A stretch of DNA of 64,000 bases. It comes from Haemonchus contortus (Eukaryota; Nematoda; Chromadorea; Rhabditida; Trichostrongylidae). Below, piece after piece: positions 19,790 through 30,720 of this stretch (position 1 is its first letter; each line of letters starts with the position of its first letter). Under the pieces are notes generated by a model that worked only from the letters and a program-made list of their open reading frames with translations, searched no databases and had not been told where the DNA came from. The translations under genes and the position numbers were made by a program. Where the stretch lies: NCBI GenBank assembly GCA_000469685.2, contig LS997566.1, positions 9,321,244-9,385,243 of the forward strand, read 5' to 3'.

Positions 19790-21600
19790 GAGACTTTGGC
19801 ATCCACCTTGAGTAGGGTTTGCAGTGTCGAGAATTTTTCTGCTTTCCGTGACTAAGCGACTATGAGAGATGAATTCCCGTTTCACGATTTCGCGACAGTT
19901 GTTCCAGTTTCTTGTTAAGAGGGAGGTTGCTCAGGATCCACATCCCACAAACTTACTATTTAACATGTCCCCCTCTTGTGGGATGCACATTTACTCGCAT
20001 AATACATAAAAATTGTTCAAAAATTACAATGAGAGGGTATGAAGCCCTAGCGCTAGCAATGAAAGGTGGTAGGGAACCAATAACTACGTAGAATATCGAA
20101 TCTGACCGATTATCCGAGGGAGTTGTGAGCTTAACGAGATCCCATACCACTCTGATAGTTTTTTTTGTAGTCAAACCTTTTTTACTTTTCCATTGATAAC
20201 GACTTACAATCTGAATGATCGATAAGGACAGGAAAAGGCATTCAAAAGAAGTAACCATTCACAGTATAATTTCGAGAACTTAGCCGGATTGTTCATAAAA
20301 GAAGTTCGGTAGAATCATTTTTGTGACCGGTTTGAGACCATTCGAAAGCCTACAGCAGTTCTGAATTTTCCTCTGCACCAAACCGTTTTGGTGACTGTTC
20401 AATTGAAATTCAAATCAAAAACGGAACGAGACTTGCTAACGTGAGAATCCAATTCATCGTCGAGTTCACTGTGACCATCAAATACGTAAGAAAACTGGCG
20501 AAAATTAGAGAGAAAATAGAAAATCTCAGACAAGTTAGCTATAGAGGGTTGAAGGGAGGAGACTAGGAAAATGACCAGAAATGGTGCTATCACAAGCACA
20601 ACCAGGAGATCGAATCCTGTCCGAACATCCTACCAGACTGTGAAACACAACACCAAGCCGTTCCTCGATCAATCACTTCAGAGGAGGTGATTACCTGATA
20701 GTAGAGGTTTCTGGTCAGACAAAAGCCCTGGCAATGGGTTGCCCTCATCTGTGCAACTGCCAGAGACGCTCTGAACTACCTCTCTAAACCTTGGTAGAGG
20801 TTGTGTGCGTGGCTTATTCCGCACGGTTCATCCAATACTTGCCTCTGTAAATGTGAGGCACAACAGTGACATAATTAAGCGGGTGTAATAGCCCTCTACA
20901 CAAAGTAAGGACGACTTCCTACGGAAACAAAAAAGAAAACTGCTTGTGAGCATATGATTACATTACTTACAACTACTGAGGCCGTCACAATGATGAACGG
21001 TAAAATCAAAAATGGGAAGTGAACTTTCTCCCAAGAGCTGACGGTAGTTCGTGGGTGAACAATTCAGCACATATGATACAGAGAAACGTCGGAATGTCAT
21101 CTGTCATTTGATACCCTTATACACCGGGGCAGTTATTGATTCGTACTGAATAATCGGTCGGCGAATCGAGTTGAATAAACGGCGATTTGCGAGCGGACAT
21201 TAAGGGATGATAGGTGGTTACCCATCGTACCACCGCAACCATCGACCGATAAAATCAAAAAAAGGTACATAACAGTAATGGAATAGGCATGAAGGAAGGA
21301 AGGGGTAGGGTAAGAGGAAACACCATGAACTAGTGTCACATCAAATAGGGAAAATAATAATGTTCCTACAACAGAAATACAATAGATTATAATAAGCTAT
21401 ATAAAACCACCAGTAGGCTACGTTCACGCTACCTGCCGTATCGTACCGTACCTTCAGTTACAATCCAGTAAATTTTCACCTTCACTCAGCGGAAAGTTTG
21501 CATACGTACTAGATCCCTTACATTTTGAATTTATTATTGCTAAAACGGCTAATTATTTTAAAGAATTACTGAAATAGGAGTTTCTTTTGGGTGTGGGAGC
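19790..21600. other. Gene-free stretch
   Basis: No supported exon. Near 20602-20625 a box-B-like AGATCGAATCC hints at a worn tRNA-derived SINE. Nothing else is recognised. Confidence 0.3.
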
Positions 21601-21620
21601 CACAAAATGAAAGATAGTGT

Positions 21621-21762
21621 CTTATTGACTCTTGCCCTCAGCTAGCAAAGGTACCGTTGAGAAGAATGGACAGCATCGGATAGCTCCGCCCACACGGAGC
21701 TATCCGATGCTGTCCATTCTTCTCAATGGTACCTTAGCTAGCTGAGGGCAAGAGTCAATAAG
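21621..21762. repeat. Near-perfect 68-bp inverted repeat with a 6-nt loop
   Basis: The left arm 21621-21688 (starting CTTATTGACTCTTGCCC) is the reverse complement of the right arm 21695-21762 with 66 of 68 positions matching. Only six bases (CCCACA) separate the arms. Transcription of either strand would give a long, almost fully paired hairpin. It may be a young foldback element or a fresh inverted duplication. No coding sequence is involved. Confidence 0.85.
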
Positions 21763-21769
21763 TTACCCT

Positions 21770-24600
21770 CTGTTTTTTAAGTACTACCTGTATCTGATTG
21801 AAAGTCGAGTGCGTGGGCGCATCTTTCAGGACTGATTAACGCCTTAAGACTTCATCCTTTATTTGTACCTGATATCTGAGATTTTAGATCGATGAAGGGG
21901 AAGGACAACAAAGGCCGAGATGCTGTTTAGCAACAAGAGGTTCGTGCGAACTTGTAACACCCGTAACTAGCAGAGTACCCTGCACTTCTCTGGGAAAACA
22001 GCTGCTGGTCGCAGGTTGAGACTCATACGTGTCTTAATTACTGCAATGAAGTTTCAGTTGTTGAACGAGGCGTCGTCTTCTTCCTCCATCAAACACACTT
22101 GAGTTCTTATTCAAAAAAACCAAGCGTCCAGTTTTCCGATACCGATTTGACATCCTAAGTATCAGAGGCTAAGGCGGCTGAGTGGCGAATAATTAGGTAG
22201 CACATTACATCCTCCTACTACTCAGCCTAGTAATTAACTCAGTAAGTTATCTGTTTGCATGCTGGAGTAAGTTCCTCTCCCAAGTCCAAGAGCTGAAACT
22301 ACGCATGCCTAGGCATGTTACGTATGCGGTTATGTTACGTATGGTCCTTTTTTGGCAACCATTGTCTTCTTGGTGAGAAGAAGTTCTACCCCATCATCGT
22401 AGCTGTAGATGCCTTATTTTACAAGCAGTAAACAGTTAAAGAGAACATTCGCAGCTGAGAAAGGAGGTATAGACGAAAGGAGTTGGGGTTAGGAACAGTC
22501 AGAGACAAGATAGTGTTTGCACAATGGCCCAAGCATATAATATACAATGCGGAGACTATACTGTCAAGAAAGCAATGACAACGGAAAACAGTAAGTGAAT
22601 GATGAACCGGTTCGGGGAAAAAATTCCGAGGACAGTGAGTGCATTGAACGCGGCATTGTACGGCCGAGCGTGCGGATGACTCAAGAGAAATTAGGTCAGT
22701 CGGGATGGAAAGGGACGGTTCACTTGGGAAGCGCCTCCTTGTCTTGTCAAGTTCGAAATAATACTGGTCCGAAAATCTTCTCTAGCAACAAAAGTACCTT
22801 TTTAATTCAGCTCCATAGGTATACCCATGCATTCGAATCTGCTTAGGCGTGTGACATGAGTTTGTATGTGGTTCATGGAGGGCTTCGCGGAGATCGTATA
22901 AGGAGCATTCCCAGTGGATCTAGTACCAATTGACCCCATTTTGAAAGGAAGTGATGCCTCATTGCTTTGGACCCGGCTTGTTTACAAGTATGCGGACGGT
23001 TGCGTCGCGTAGTCTGAATCGAGGAGCTCTGAGCGCATAAGGGACATGGAGGAGGTGCCTTAAAGGCTGCTGAAGGTTCCGATGCTCAGAAATCTTTGAA
23101 CCAGTTCGCCAAGCCGTTATCGATCGTACGAGCCTGTATTCTAGAGAATTGCCAGTAAGATTACTGATAATCTCCTAGTTACCCTTGTTAACAGCGAGAA
23201 TTGCTTCTAGACCGGATTGTGGCCTGGGGAATGCACTGGAATACTATGGATTGCAATGTGGAAGGTTCGGAATGTGCTGTGGTGGTACGATCTTTCCGGG
23301 ATATCCAGAGCGCGGTTGGAATCGGTTAGTTCATGCCAGGCCCTCAAAACCACCGCCTTCATCATCACTTTGCTCCTAACAGTTATTGTATCAGTAAGAT
23401 ATGCATCCAATTTCTCAACGAGTAGAAAAGGGTGTCGAGTGCTTGGCTTATCCCAAAGGAGTTGATAAAATTGGACAGGCTATCATAACAACTTGCATGT
23501 GAAGAAGTAACAGTGTTCTATACTCAGGACCACCATGCTAAATTCTTAGGCACAGTAGTTTGTAGGATTTTATCTGCTTACTAAGAAAAAGTCGCCACCC
23601 ATGAAATTTTATGGGACGCGTCGTAAACACGAATTCCTTAATGGGATGGCCCACCTTAGTAGAAAAAGGAAAACTGTAAGGAACAAATGGTCGACGTGCT
23701 TGTTGGAACAGCTACGTGTAAAAGCTCGTATCGGGTAAACCAATCCAATGCTACAAAATGCTTCGTGATAAGAAAACTGCATACCAATCGTCATCAAATC
23801 GTTTTTTTTTTTGAAGAAACAATCACCTATCATGCGTAGGATCTCGACATACGGCGTTTCCGACCCGTGCCGCCGTGATTGAACAATCCACGACTTGACG
23901 CCTACTACATCTCTACACTGCAATCCACAATCTTTCTGAATCCTGCTGCCATTCCGTCACCACTACACAATATGAAGGCTTGCTGTGACCTGCTCCCTCA
24001 GAACGTAGAAAATACGGGACATCGACTTACAGAACAGTTCTGACAGCCCTACACGATAGCGCTGAATCTGATAGTACAGCTGCTCGTTCTGAAAGGTAAA
24101 CACGGTTTCATAGTAGACATTAGGCCCCGAATGTCATCATAGACGAAGCCTTAGAAAGGGTCAGAACTATTGAGGCATTCAGGTATCTCTAATAGGTTAA
24201 AATGGAAGTGTAAAAGCTGAAGATCTTCATACGCACGCCACGAAATGTTCTATCGCTTCAAAAGAAAGCTGTTAAGCGAATGGTTTAGTAGCGGCCTTCT
24301 CATAGGGACTGCGGAAAGCTGAATATTGTCCAACGTGTTATCCGAGGGCTACCGTGTGTAGATGAAAGTTCCCAGTGATAGATGTAGAGGCACAAGAGAT
24401 GTGCTGCATGCTCATGGCGCATGGAGGAGTCAATGTTTATTTTACTTCAGTACATGTTAATATTCTAAGTCGTACATCGTGGAAAGGGTAGTATTTTGAT
24501 CCTATTCAAGATCGTTTCTGGAATACTCCCCAAATTCGACTTCTACCCAAAATCGCAGGAACGTTTCGAAGCTATTTTTCCTATACATACAACGACTTGC
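21770..24600. other. Gene-free stretch
   Basis: Several short open frames are present (for example 22595-22846 and 23185-23465), none with splice support or recognisable domains. The part 23990-24320 has a vaguely LINE-like look but no motif I can name. Confidence 0.3.
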
Positions 24601-24639
24601 CAAGGCCGGTTGATGTCCAGTTCGCATTAACCTCATGCC

Positions 24640-24780
24640 ACCCGAGTCCGGTTCCAATTATTCCGAACCATAGGGATGGAAGACTCGATTGGCCAATAAG
24701 GATAGCGACCAGGGATTCAATCCCTGTCCTTGCGGGTGGTAGTGTAAGCACTTTGCACTACTTCACCTCCACTGTGTTCA
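24640..24780 (-). repeat. tRNA-derived SINE copy (family B)
   Basis: On the minus strand GAAGTAGTGCAAAGTGC resembles a polymerase III A box, followed by GGGATTGAATCCCTG as a B box and a 3' part ending TTGGCC. The same arrangement (B box, then a CGCCCGGGCCAATC-type tail) is seen at 58690-58850, and conceptual translations of the two copies align. It is a retrotransposed repeat, not a gene. Confidence 0.5.
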
Positions 24781-25539
24781 TGGTTTCATGTGAAGGAATG
24801 AGAATTCGTAATGTCCAAGTATGTCAGTTAATGATTGATGATGCGACGAATGTTGAATGTTCGAATTGCCTTCAACAGGAGCGAGCCAACATTTAGCACT
24901 GGTGTGGGTCGGTTCTGTAATGTATGTATGCTGGGAAAGCCTGAGCAGCGGCAAACAAGGGAAACGGGTAGAAGAGCTGGACGTAGATAACTGAGAAATC
25001 TGATCAATCCTAGACTGCCAGCAACTCTACACACACCAGAACGAAACCAGAACCAGTGAAAGTCAGCGCGGAGGACAAAAGGGGGTACTAAATTTGGCTA
25101 CGTATCAGGAGCAGATATCTCTCTACCTAGTTGTCTCTGTCTAGTATGGTTTCTCAAGAATTTGGCTCTGTGAAGCGAAGGAGACTGAAAGCATACCCAA
25201 GTTGGCCTACAAAGGAGAGCCCCGCAGCTCAAACCAGAAACATGCTTTTAAGAGTGGAAATAAAGATTTGTGTTGCGCTCGAAAAAATGGAAAAAATGGG
25301 GACCGAGAATAAGCCAAATGAAACGGATGTTAAGGAGCAATAGGTAATGTAAGGGGGATATTCAAACATGAAGACAGCCTTCATCCAAATGATCTGAGAG
25401 CATTTCGCTTTGTTTCACCTATTGTCTCTGTCCAGTTGTATGATCTTTCAGTTTCCGCAGCTCATTCGGACTGCTGCCTTGGAAAAGCTCCACCCGGTCA
25501 TTAAATTTGCTATAAAGTGGGTGTGGTTTCTATTCTGTG

Positions 25540-25730
25540 CTGAGGCTGAGATAGGGTAGTGGTACCATTCGTGCCGAACTGGAATCATATCTCAAATCGC
25601 TACCTTCCCAGACCAAGAAAACCTTCCGTTCCCCGAGATTGATGAATTGGTACCAGGCTGGCCTGGGAGCATAAAAGCGCTGACTCTGCTTTGGCTGGTC
25701 TTTGCAATTCACTGAATAGGTGAAATATTC
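25540..25730 (+). repeat. tRNA-derived SINE-like copy (family B-like tail)
   Basis: GGTAGTGGTACCATTCGTGCC resembles an A box. The downstream tail has GATGAATTGGTACCAGGC followed by GGGAGCATAAAAGCGCTG, and a near-identical tail (TTGTACCAGGCTTTCGTGGGAGGATAAAAGCCCTGG, read in pieces) is found at 34763-34800. The B box is worn. Assigned on shared structure between the two copies. Confidence 0.45.
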
Positions 25731-26189
25731 ATTCATGCGTCACTACGATTTTGAATAGGACTTGAATGCATTCCGAAACGTGATTGATCGGAGCCAAAAA
25801 AGTTACCAGTTCAGAGTATTGCTGTTGACTTTAATCACAAGACTGCCACATAAAATGATGTTACTAGGGCTCGGGTCATTGAACGACTCCGAAAGAATAC
25901 AAGTCTTCCTGTATTGGGACAAAATCAGACATTCCATGCAAAATTTGAATGCGACACCCTTAAAGCATACACCTTCTTTTTAAGTAGTACTCTACAGAAC
26001 AAAGAGAAAAGCCTTCGGCAAATCAAACCTGTTTTTGGTATGCTTTGGGATGCGCCTCGCTTTCACTTCCAGTCAGAATCGCAAACTTGAATGGTGTTCG
26101 GCCTATGCAATAACTTGAAGAAGCGAGCCGATGTACAGGTCAAAGCTTTTATCCTCCCAGACGAGTTTTACATTCGCCAACCAACCCTG

Positions 26190-26245
26190 GAGGGGGGGGG
26201 GATTTCTTGGTTCGGGCGGATATCGGTCCATGATTCGGTCCGTGA
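26190..26245 (-). repeat. Fragment of SINE family B
   Basis: The minus strand has ATGGACCGATATCCGCCCG followed by AACCAAG, matching the part just after the B box in the copy at 58690-58850. Only this short piece is preserved. Confidence 0.35.
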
Positions 26246-26385
26246 GTGTTCGCTAGCGCTATCTCGATTCTTATCAATCCGTAGTGAAAACGACTGCACA
26301 GGAAAAGTAAAATTATAACAAGCTCCATAATCGATTGGCAGATTGGTGACAGTTATACTGATAAATCATTTTTGGTTGACTTCGG

Positions 26386-26520
26386 TTGGGCGGAGGTGGT
26401 GCACTGGCAAGTGGTGCTCTATCACACACATATGGATACGGGTTCAAATACCGGATGGACAGCCGCCAAGACCATCTAAGCCTTCATACCTCTGGGTTCA
26501 GCTGATCGGCTTCACACTCA
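26386..26520 (+). repeat. tRNA-derived SINE copy (family B)
   Basis: GGTGGTGCACTGGCAAGTGG (A-box region) and ACGGGTTCAAATACCGG (B-box region) sit about 40 bp apart, as in tRNA-related promoters. The head is similar to that at 58690. The tRNA fold is not intact, so a functional tRNA is not claimed. Confidence 0.5.
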
Positions 26521-27364
26521 TGGTTTTTTCTAGAATATAAATTGGTCAGGTGAATAGATTTACGAAAGGTTACACCATATGAGGGCCGTGTCTCTCCCTT
26601 AAGAAGTTTGGAGAAGTGTTCCATACATTAGGGGCCACCATTCAACTTGAAGCGGGCTTGGAAGAACTAGTACAGGCTGGGACACCAAGAGCACTGCAAA
26701 GCATAGGTCAAAGTCTGTGTTACAGATGTATTTTGAACTCATTGTAAGATGGGGGCTGGAAAGAAAACCCCGCGGAATGCCCTGTGACGTCGATCATGAA
26801 TAGCGATGTCGCTTGCAAGGCGTTTTGCTTTTCTAGATGAAAAGTGCGTCGTCGTCGTTATGAGTCATTTTTACATTCCAGTTGAAATGCGAAGAAATTC
26901 CGAGAAGTTTTTGGCCTTGTGCGACTCCGGAAGAATAGATTGTGTCATGTGAGTAAGAGAGAGTCTGCAGAAATGAAGGCGTTTCTTTATCAGCCAGCGC
27001 TCCCATGAAGTTGCGATGCTGTCAGAATTTCCTAAATGGCTCATGACTAGGTGGCAAGTGGCGCTGCCATGACGTGTATAGTCTGAACCAGATCTCAAAG
27101 CGATACCTACTCAGGTCGGCCGAATCTTTGTCACCTCAGCAGTGGCGCAGAGTCGTGTGGGAGGATATTACGCTGACTTGTGCTTGCGCATTGGATGGTT
27201 TCTGTAAGTCGATCTATGTATACAGCAAAGACTTCAAATTCCTGAACGGAAGTCGACTGTGATGACGCATCTTAAGAGCTTCTTGAGGTTCACGATAAAT
27301 GTGATTTCCGAGATCCTACTAGGATGAATCTGTGGTCCCCATGAATAGACCATGGGAAGTGGCC

Positions 27365-27660
27365 GGACCGAAAACGGTCTATAGGGCTTGTAATAAGGGC
27401 TCCAAAACTGGTCAGCCGAGCACTGCAGGTGGCCGTGTTAGGCCGGCCTTGTTTTTACTGCACTATTCACAGGACTAGAAGAATAGCACGTTTATGTGAG
27501 AGGCACCCAGACGGAAGCGGACGGCGATCTCGTACAACCGCTCTTTCAGCCACTTTTTCAAAGCCTCATATTTTTCGAAATTCGCCGATTTTCGCGCCTC
27601 CTTCATCTTTGTACTATTCGGCACCATGGCTTCCATTATTTCACTTAAAATAGATAGCTC
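27365..27660 (+). repeat. Dispersed repeat, copy 1 of 3
   Basis: GATCTCGTACAACC, TTTTTCGAAAATT-like and CTCCTTCATC blocks occur in the same order and spacing here, at 38080-38470 and at 47620-48022. This copy is best preserved at 27520-27655. No coding capacity or terminal repeat was recognised, so the class is unknown. Confidence 0.55.
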
Positions 27661-27669
27661 GGAATCACC

Positions 27670-28813
27670 ACGAACTTCGCCTTTAGAATTGAGCCTTTTA
27701 CTTTTCGTTAACCACCGTTCGTTTGAAGGGCCACCTTTTCAGGCGCGGGTACCATATTCATGATGGAAGATGAAAGTACGGCTTTTATATCGACTAAGTA
27801 GCTTGTAGGCCCTTGTAGGAGCCAAATGGGCAGTAAAATGCCAGTTCAACTCTGATTGTTAATCGAACGTGTTGCATAGTTCGAAAAAAAGTCAGTAACT
27901 GCCGTTAACGTTGAAAGTCTTGATTGGGTATGCACACTATTCATCAATTTGTTTTTTCGGTAGAAAACTCAAAACAGACGTTCCATTCTTCTCCGTTTCG
28001 TAACAATGCCATACAGCCAATTTGTAATAGAAGTGGAAGGGAATTGGAACAGTGCAAGAACAACAGCCACTGCAGTGCATCAATTCAGCCTACAGGGTCA
28101 GATCGAGGCCAAACCAATCATTTTCCCATCTCATATAATGTTTCCTTTAAGCAGCTGCTACCAGAATGCTATGGGGAACAGAATTAGCGACTTCAATATC
28201 GGGAAATGCTTGTATGAGGTGATAACACAACCAATCACTTTGACAAAATCAAAGGTGACTCAGTCCCAACTCAGAAGTGCTGCATGCCCCGGTGGGATGG
28301 ACCAGTGGAGGTGAACATACCACATTGTTTTTCACAGACCCGGACGCCGTTAGTGCCCCTTCCTTGAAGAGATGGGAAACTATGGAGTGGCATACACAGG
28401 GTACAACCGATTTAGACATTCCAGAAAGTCTTTAGATAAAATGTATCATAGAAACAGGGAAAAAAGATAGAAAGCCGTTCAGGTACGTGAGCAGAGCGTA
28501 TGGAATGATAGTTGTTGACGGGCAACTTTTAACAAAGCAACAATCGAATACTGACAAGTAATTGCAGCAGGGTGCGTCTCGAGCTGGAGCTAATCGGAAG
28601 CATTCCCGAAGCTCATGAAGGATCACCTACTGGACGTGTTTCCATGAACATTTCAGAAAACGCCTAAGAAACACAGTGTTCAGAGAATAGTAGAGATTGC
28701 CAGATCGATTCGTGAATCGGGTAGCGACATAATTAGGAAGGTATGAAGAAAGGAAAGACTTGATGGAGCCGTTCAGAAGGCGCTCTACTCGAGAAAACAT
28801 TAACGAAATTAGA
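27670..28813. other. Gene-free stretch
   Basis: Overlapping short frames near 27924-28314 and 28432-28626 have no splice or domain support. A downstream exon of the gene at 29095-30262 could lie at the right edge. Confidence 0.3.
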
Positions 28814-30262
28814 TTATACTACAAAAAGTTTCACAATTCCTGAAAACTTGTTCTAGTTCTATTCGCAAAGGTATAGTAGCTGAGAGTCAGACATAGTCAA
28901 ATCAAGTAAATGACAGCTTGAAAAAGAAAATTCGCAGATAAAAGGCTGGTTTCAAAAAGCAGCCCTAATTTTTAATCTGTGAGCGATTATTGATTACTTG
29001 CTTTAAAAAGAAATGAGGAGCTTATTAAAAGGTAGTGAATCTCTCAGGATACCCAAGGAAATCAGGAAGCAACTGTAAGTAGACAAAAACCCACCTTTTC
29101 TTGGCGGACGTGCGTTTCTCGGCAACGTGGGGAATGATAGTCGCCCCAGTGCGTAGTTATAATTCATAGTATTGGTCCGGCTTGAGGATATAGATGGCTG
29201 TCGATGAAACGATCGCATTGTTGGCGTTGGTGTAGCTGGCGGCAGACCATCGGGCAGAATTGAATTTCGTCTGGGTGGAGGCGTTGGCGGAGCAGAAGCT
29301 ACAGTGGTGCGAATCGCCACTATTTCCGAGGCCATTGTCGCACTTTCGGCGACGTTACTGTGAGGCGGTTTCTCTGGAATTGTCAACGAATCACTCGGCG
29401 CCGCGGCGGTGTCATTTTGGGGCTGAAGCGTTTTTTCTTCGGTGGTGACATATTCTTCCTTAGAACGAGCCGTTAAGTTTGGCAAGTCAGAGGGTGTCTG
29501 ATTCACCTTCAAATCAGCAGAAATCGAAGCATGTTCGATCGACTTCTCGCTGAATGACTTACTCACTCCTTTTCCGGTAGAACCTTCTTGCGAGGCAATT
29601 ACGTCGCATTCAATGGTAGTTGAAGGAAGTTCTTCGAGATTAGCAGTAAATTCATCTCCATGCGTAACTTCTTCCTTGACATCCTCGACTGGCTTTTCAA
29701 CGATTTCCTTGGCCTCCGCATGGGAATAATGAGATTGCTTCTCAACGAAACAGGCTTCCTCGTTCTTTTTTACCTCATAACTTTCTGTAGCAGCTTCTTT
29801 CGATGGCAGCATTGCCGCAGCATGAGCAATCGGAGCCTCCGACTCTCCTTTGCTCTGATTTGCGTTACAGAACACCTCTTCAATCACTTCTGCTCCGTCC
29901 TTATCGGGTGTTTTAGTGGCCGGTACATCGATCGAGGTGGGCTGTGCAGTACAGTCACATTGGCCGTACTCAACCGCATTTTCGATTTTCATTGAATTCG
30001 AGACGTCATCAGGCTTGTAAACAGTACTGGCATAAATGTTCACATCATGTTTATAGGCGAAATCTGGATAATTCCAATGCCCTTCATAAATAAGCTTCTC
30101 GCTGACCTGCTCTCCGACTGCTTCTTGTCCTTGGGCATGAGAATGCTCCCCGATTGAATGGGTAGGGCTATAATCGTCCATATATCGTACGGTATCCGCT
30201 TTCGATCCGCCATCATAAGATTTTGGAAGAGCGGCGTTGACGTTATAGTCGATTCCGTCCAT
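28814..30262 (-). CDS. Large exon of an uncharacterised acidic, proline-rich protein
   Basis: A single open frame runs 419 codons from the ATG at 30262; no splice acceptor is seen between the upstream in-frame stop (near 30299) and this ATG, so it is taken as the start. The product is rich in E, S, T, A and P, lacks hydrophobic segments until the last 30 codons, and carries PPTPPPRRNS (SH3-ligand and basophilic-kinase-like) plus a basic end with LPRNARPPRKG. A good donor (AAAAG then GTGGGT) ends the exon at 29095, so the hydrophobic tail beyond it is probably intron. An acceptor (AAGTTTTCAG) at 28840 would join in phase to a short terminal exon 28839-28814 ending GIVKLFVV and stop; further exons are equally possible. 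It is likely a disordered scaffold or cytoplasmic region. I do not recognise the family. Confidence 0.6.
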
Positions 30263-30269
30263 AGTGGGG

Positions 30270-30550
30270 AGAAAGGCGAACAGAGCGATACAGTAGGAAG
30301 TTCACTGGGACGGCTTGGCGGTGCACTTGGAGTGCCGATAGCCGTCGAACGCCGCCGCTCGTCGCCTGTCGCTTTTTGCAACGCTGTATCAGATCAGATG
30401 CGAGAATTGATAATGATAATAGCAAAAACTCGTGTCAAAGAATGAAATTGCCGAGCGGCAGAATCATCACAAAATGTGATCAGTAAAGATGAAAGTGTAA
30501 AGAAACCATTTGCATCACTGAATATTCATCAGCATCATTGCAGTTCATAA
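30270..30550. promoter_or_regulatory. Upstream region of the 29-30 kb gene
   Basis: On the minus strand ATCTGATACAG ends near 30392 and could be a spliced-leader or 5'-UTR acceptor about 130 nt upstream of the ATG. The other two minus frames are also open across 30263-30425, so a longer N terminus through a frameshift cannot be excluded. Confidence 0.25.
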
Positions 30551-30554
30551 GTCC

Positions 30555-30720
30555 ATTTTAGGGTGGGGGTGGCAGAATGGTACATGGCTTCGCTACTATA
30601 AACGTGGTCTAAGCATCAAATCCAGAATCGCACCTCATCAAACTTATGGCTACCTCTGGGAGGGATAGGTTGTAGCTCAAGTCAGCTCCACTGGGTGAAG
30701 CTCTTCATTCCATTTGGCGT
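30555..30720 (+). repeat. Worn tRNA-derived SINE
   Basis: GGGTGGCAGAATGGTACATGG resembles an A box and GCATCAAATCCAG a worn B box. The spacing and an A/G-rich tail fit the other SINE copies in the window. Low conservation. Confidence 0.3.
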
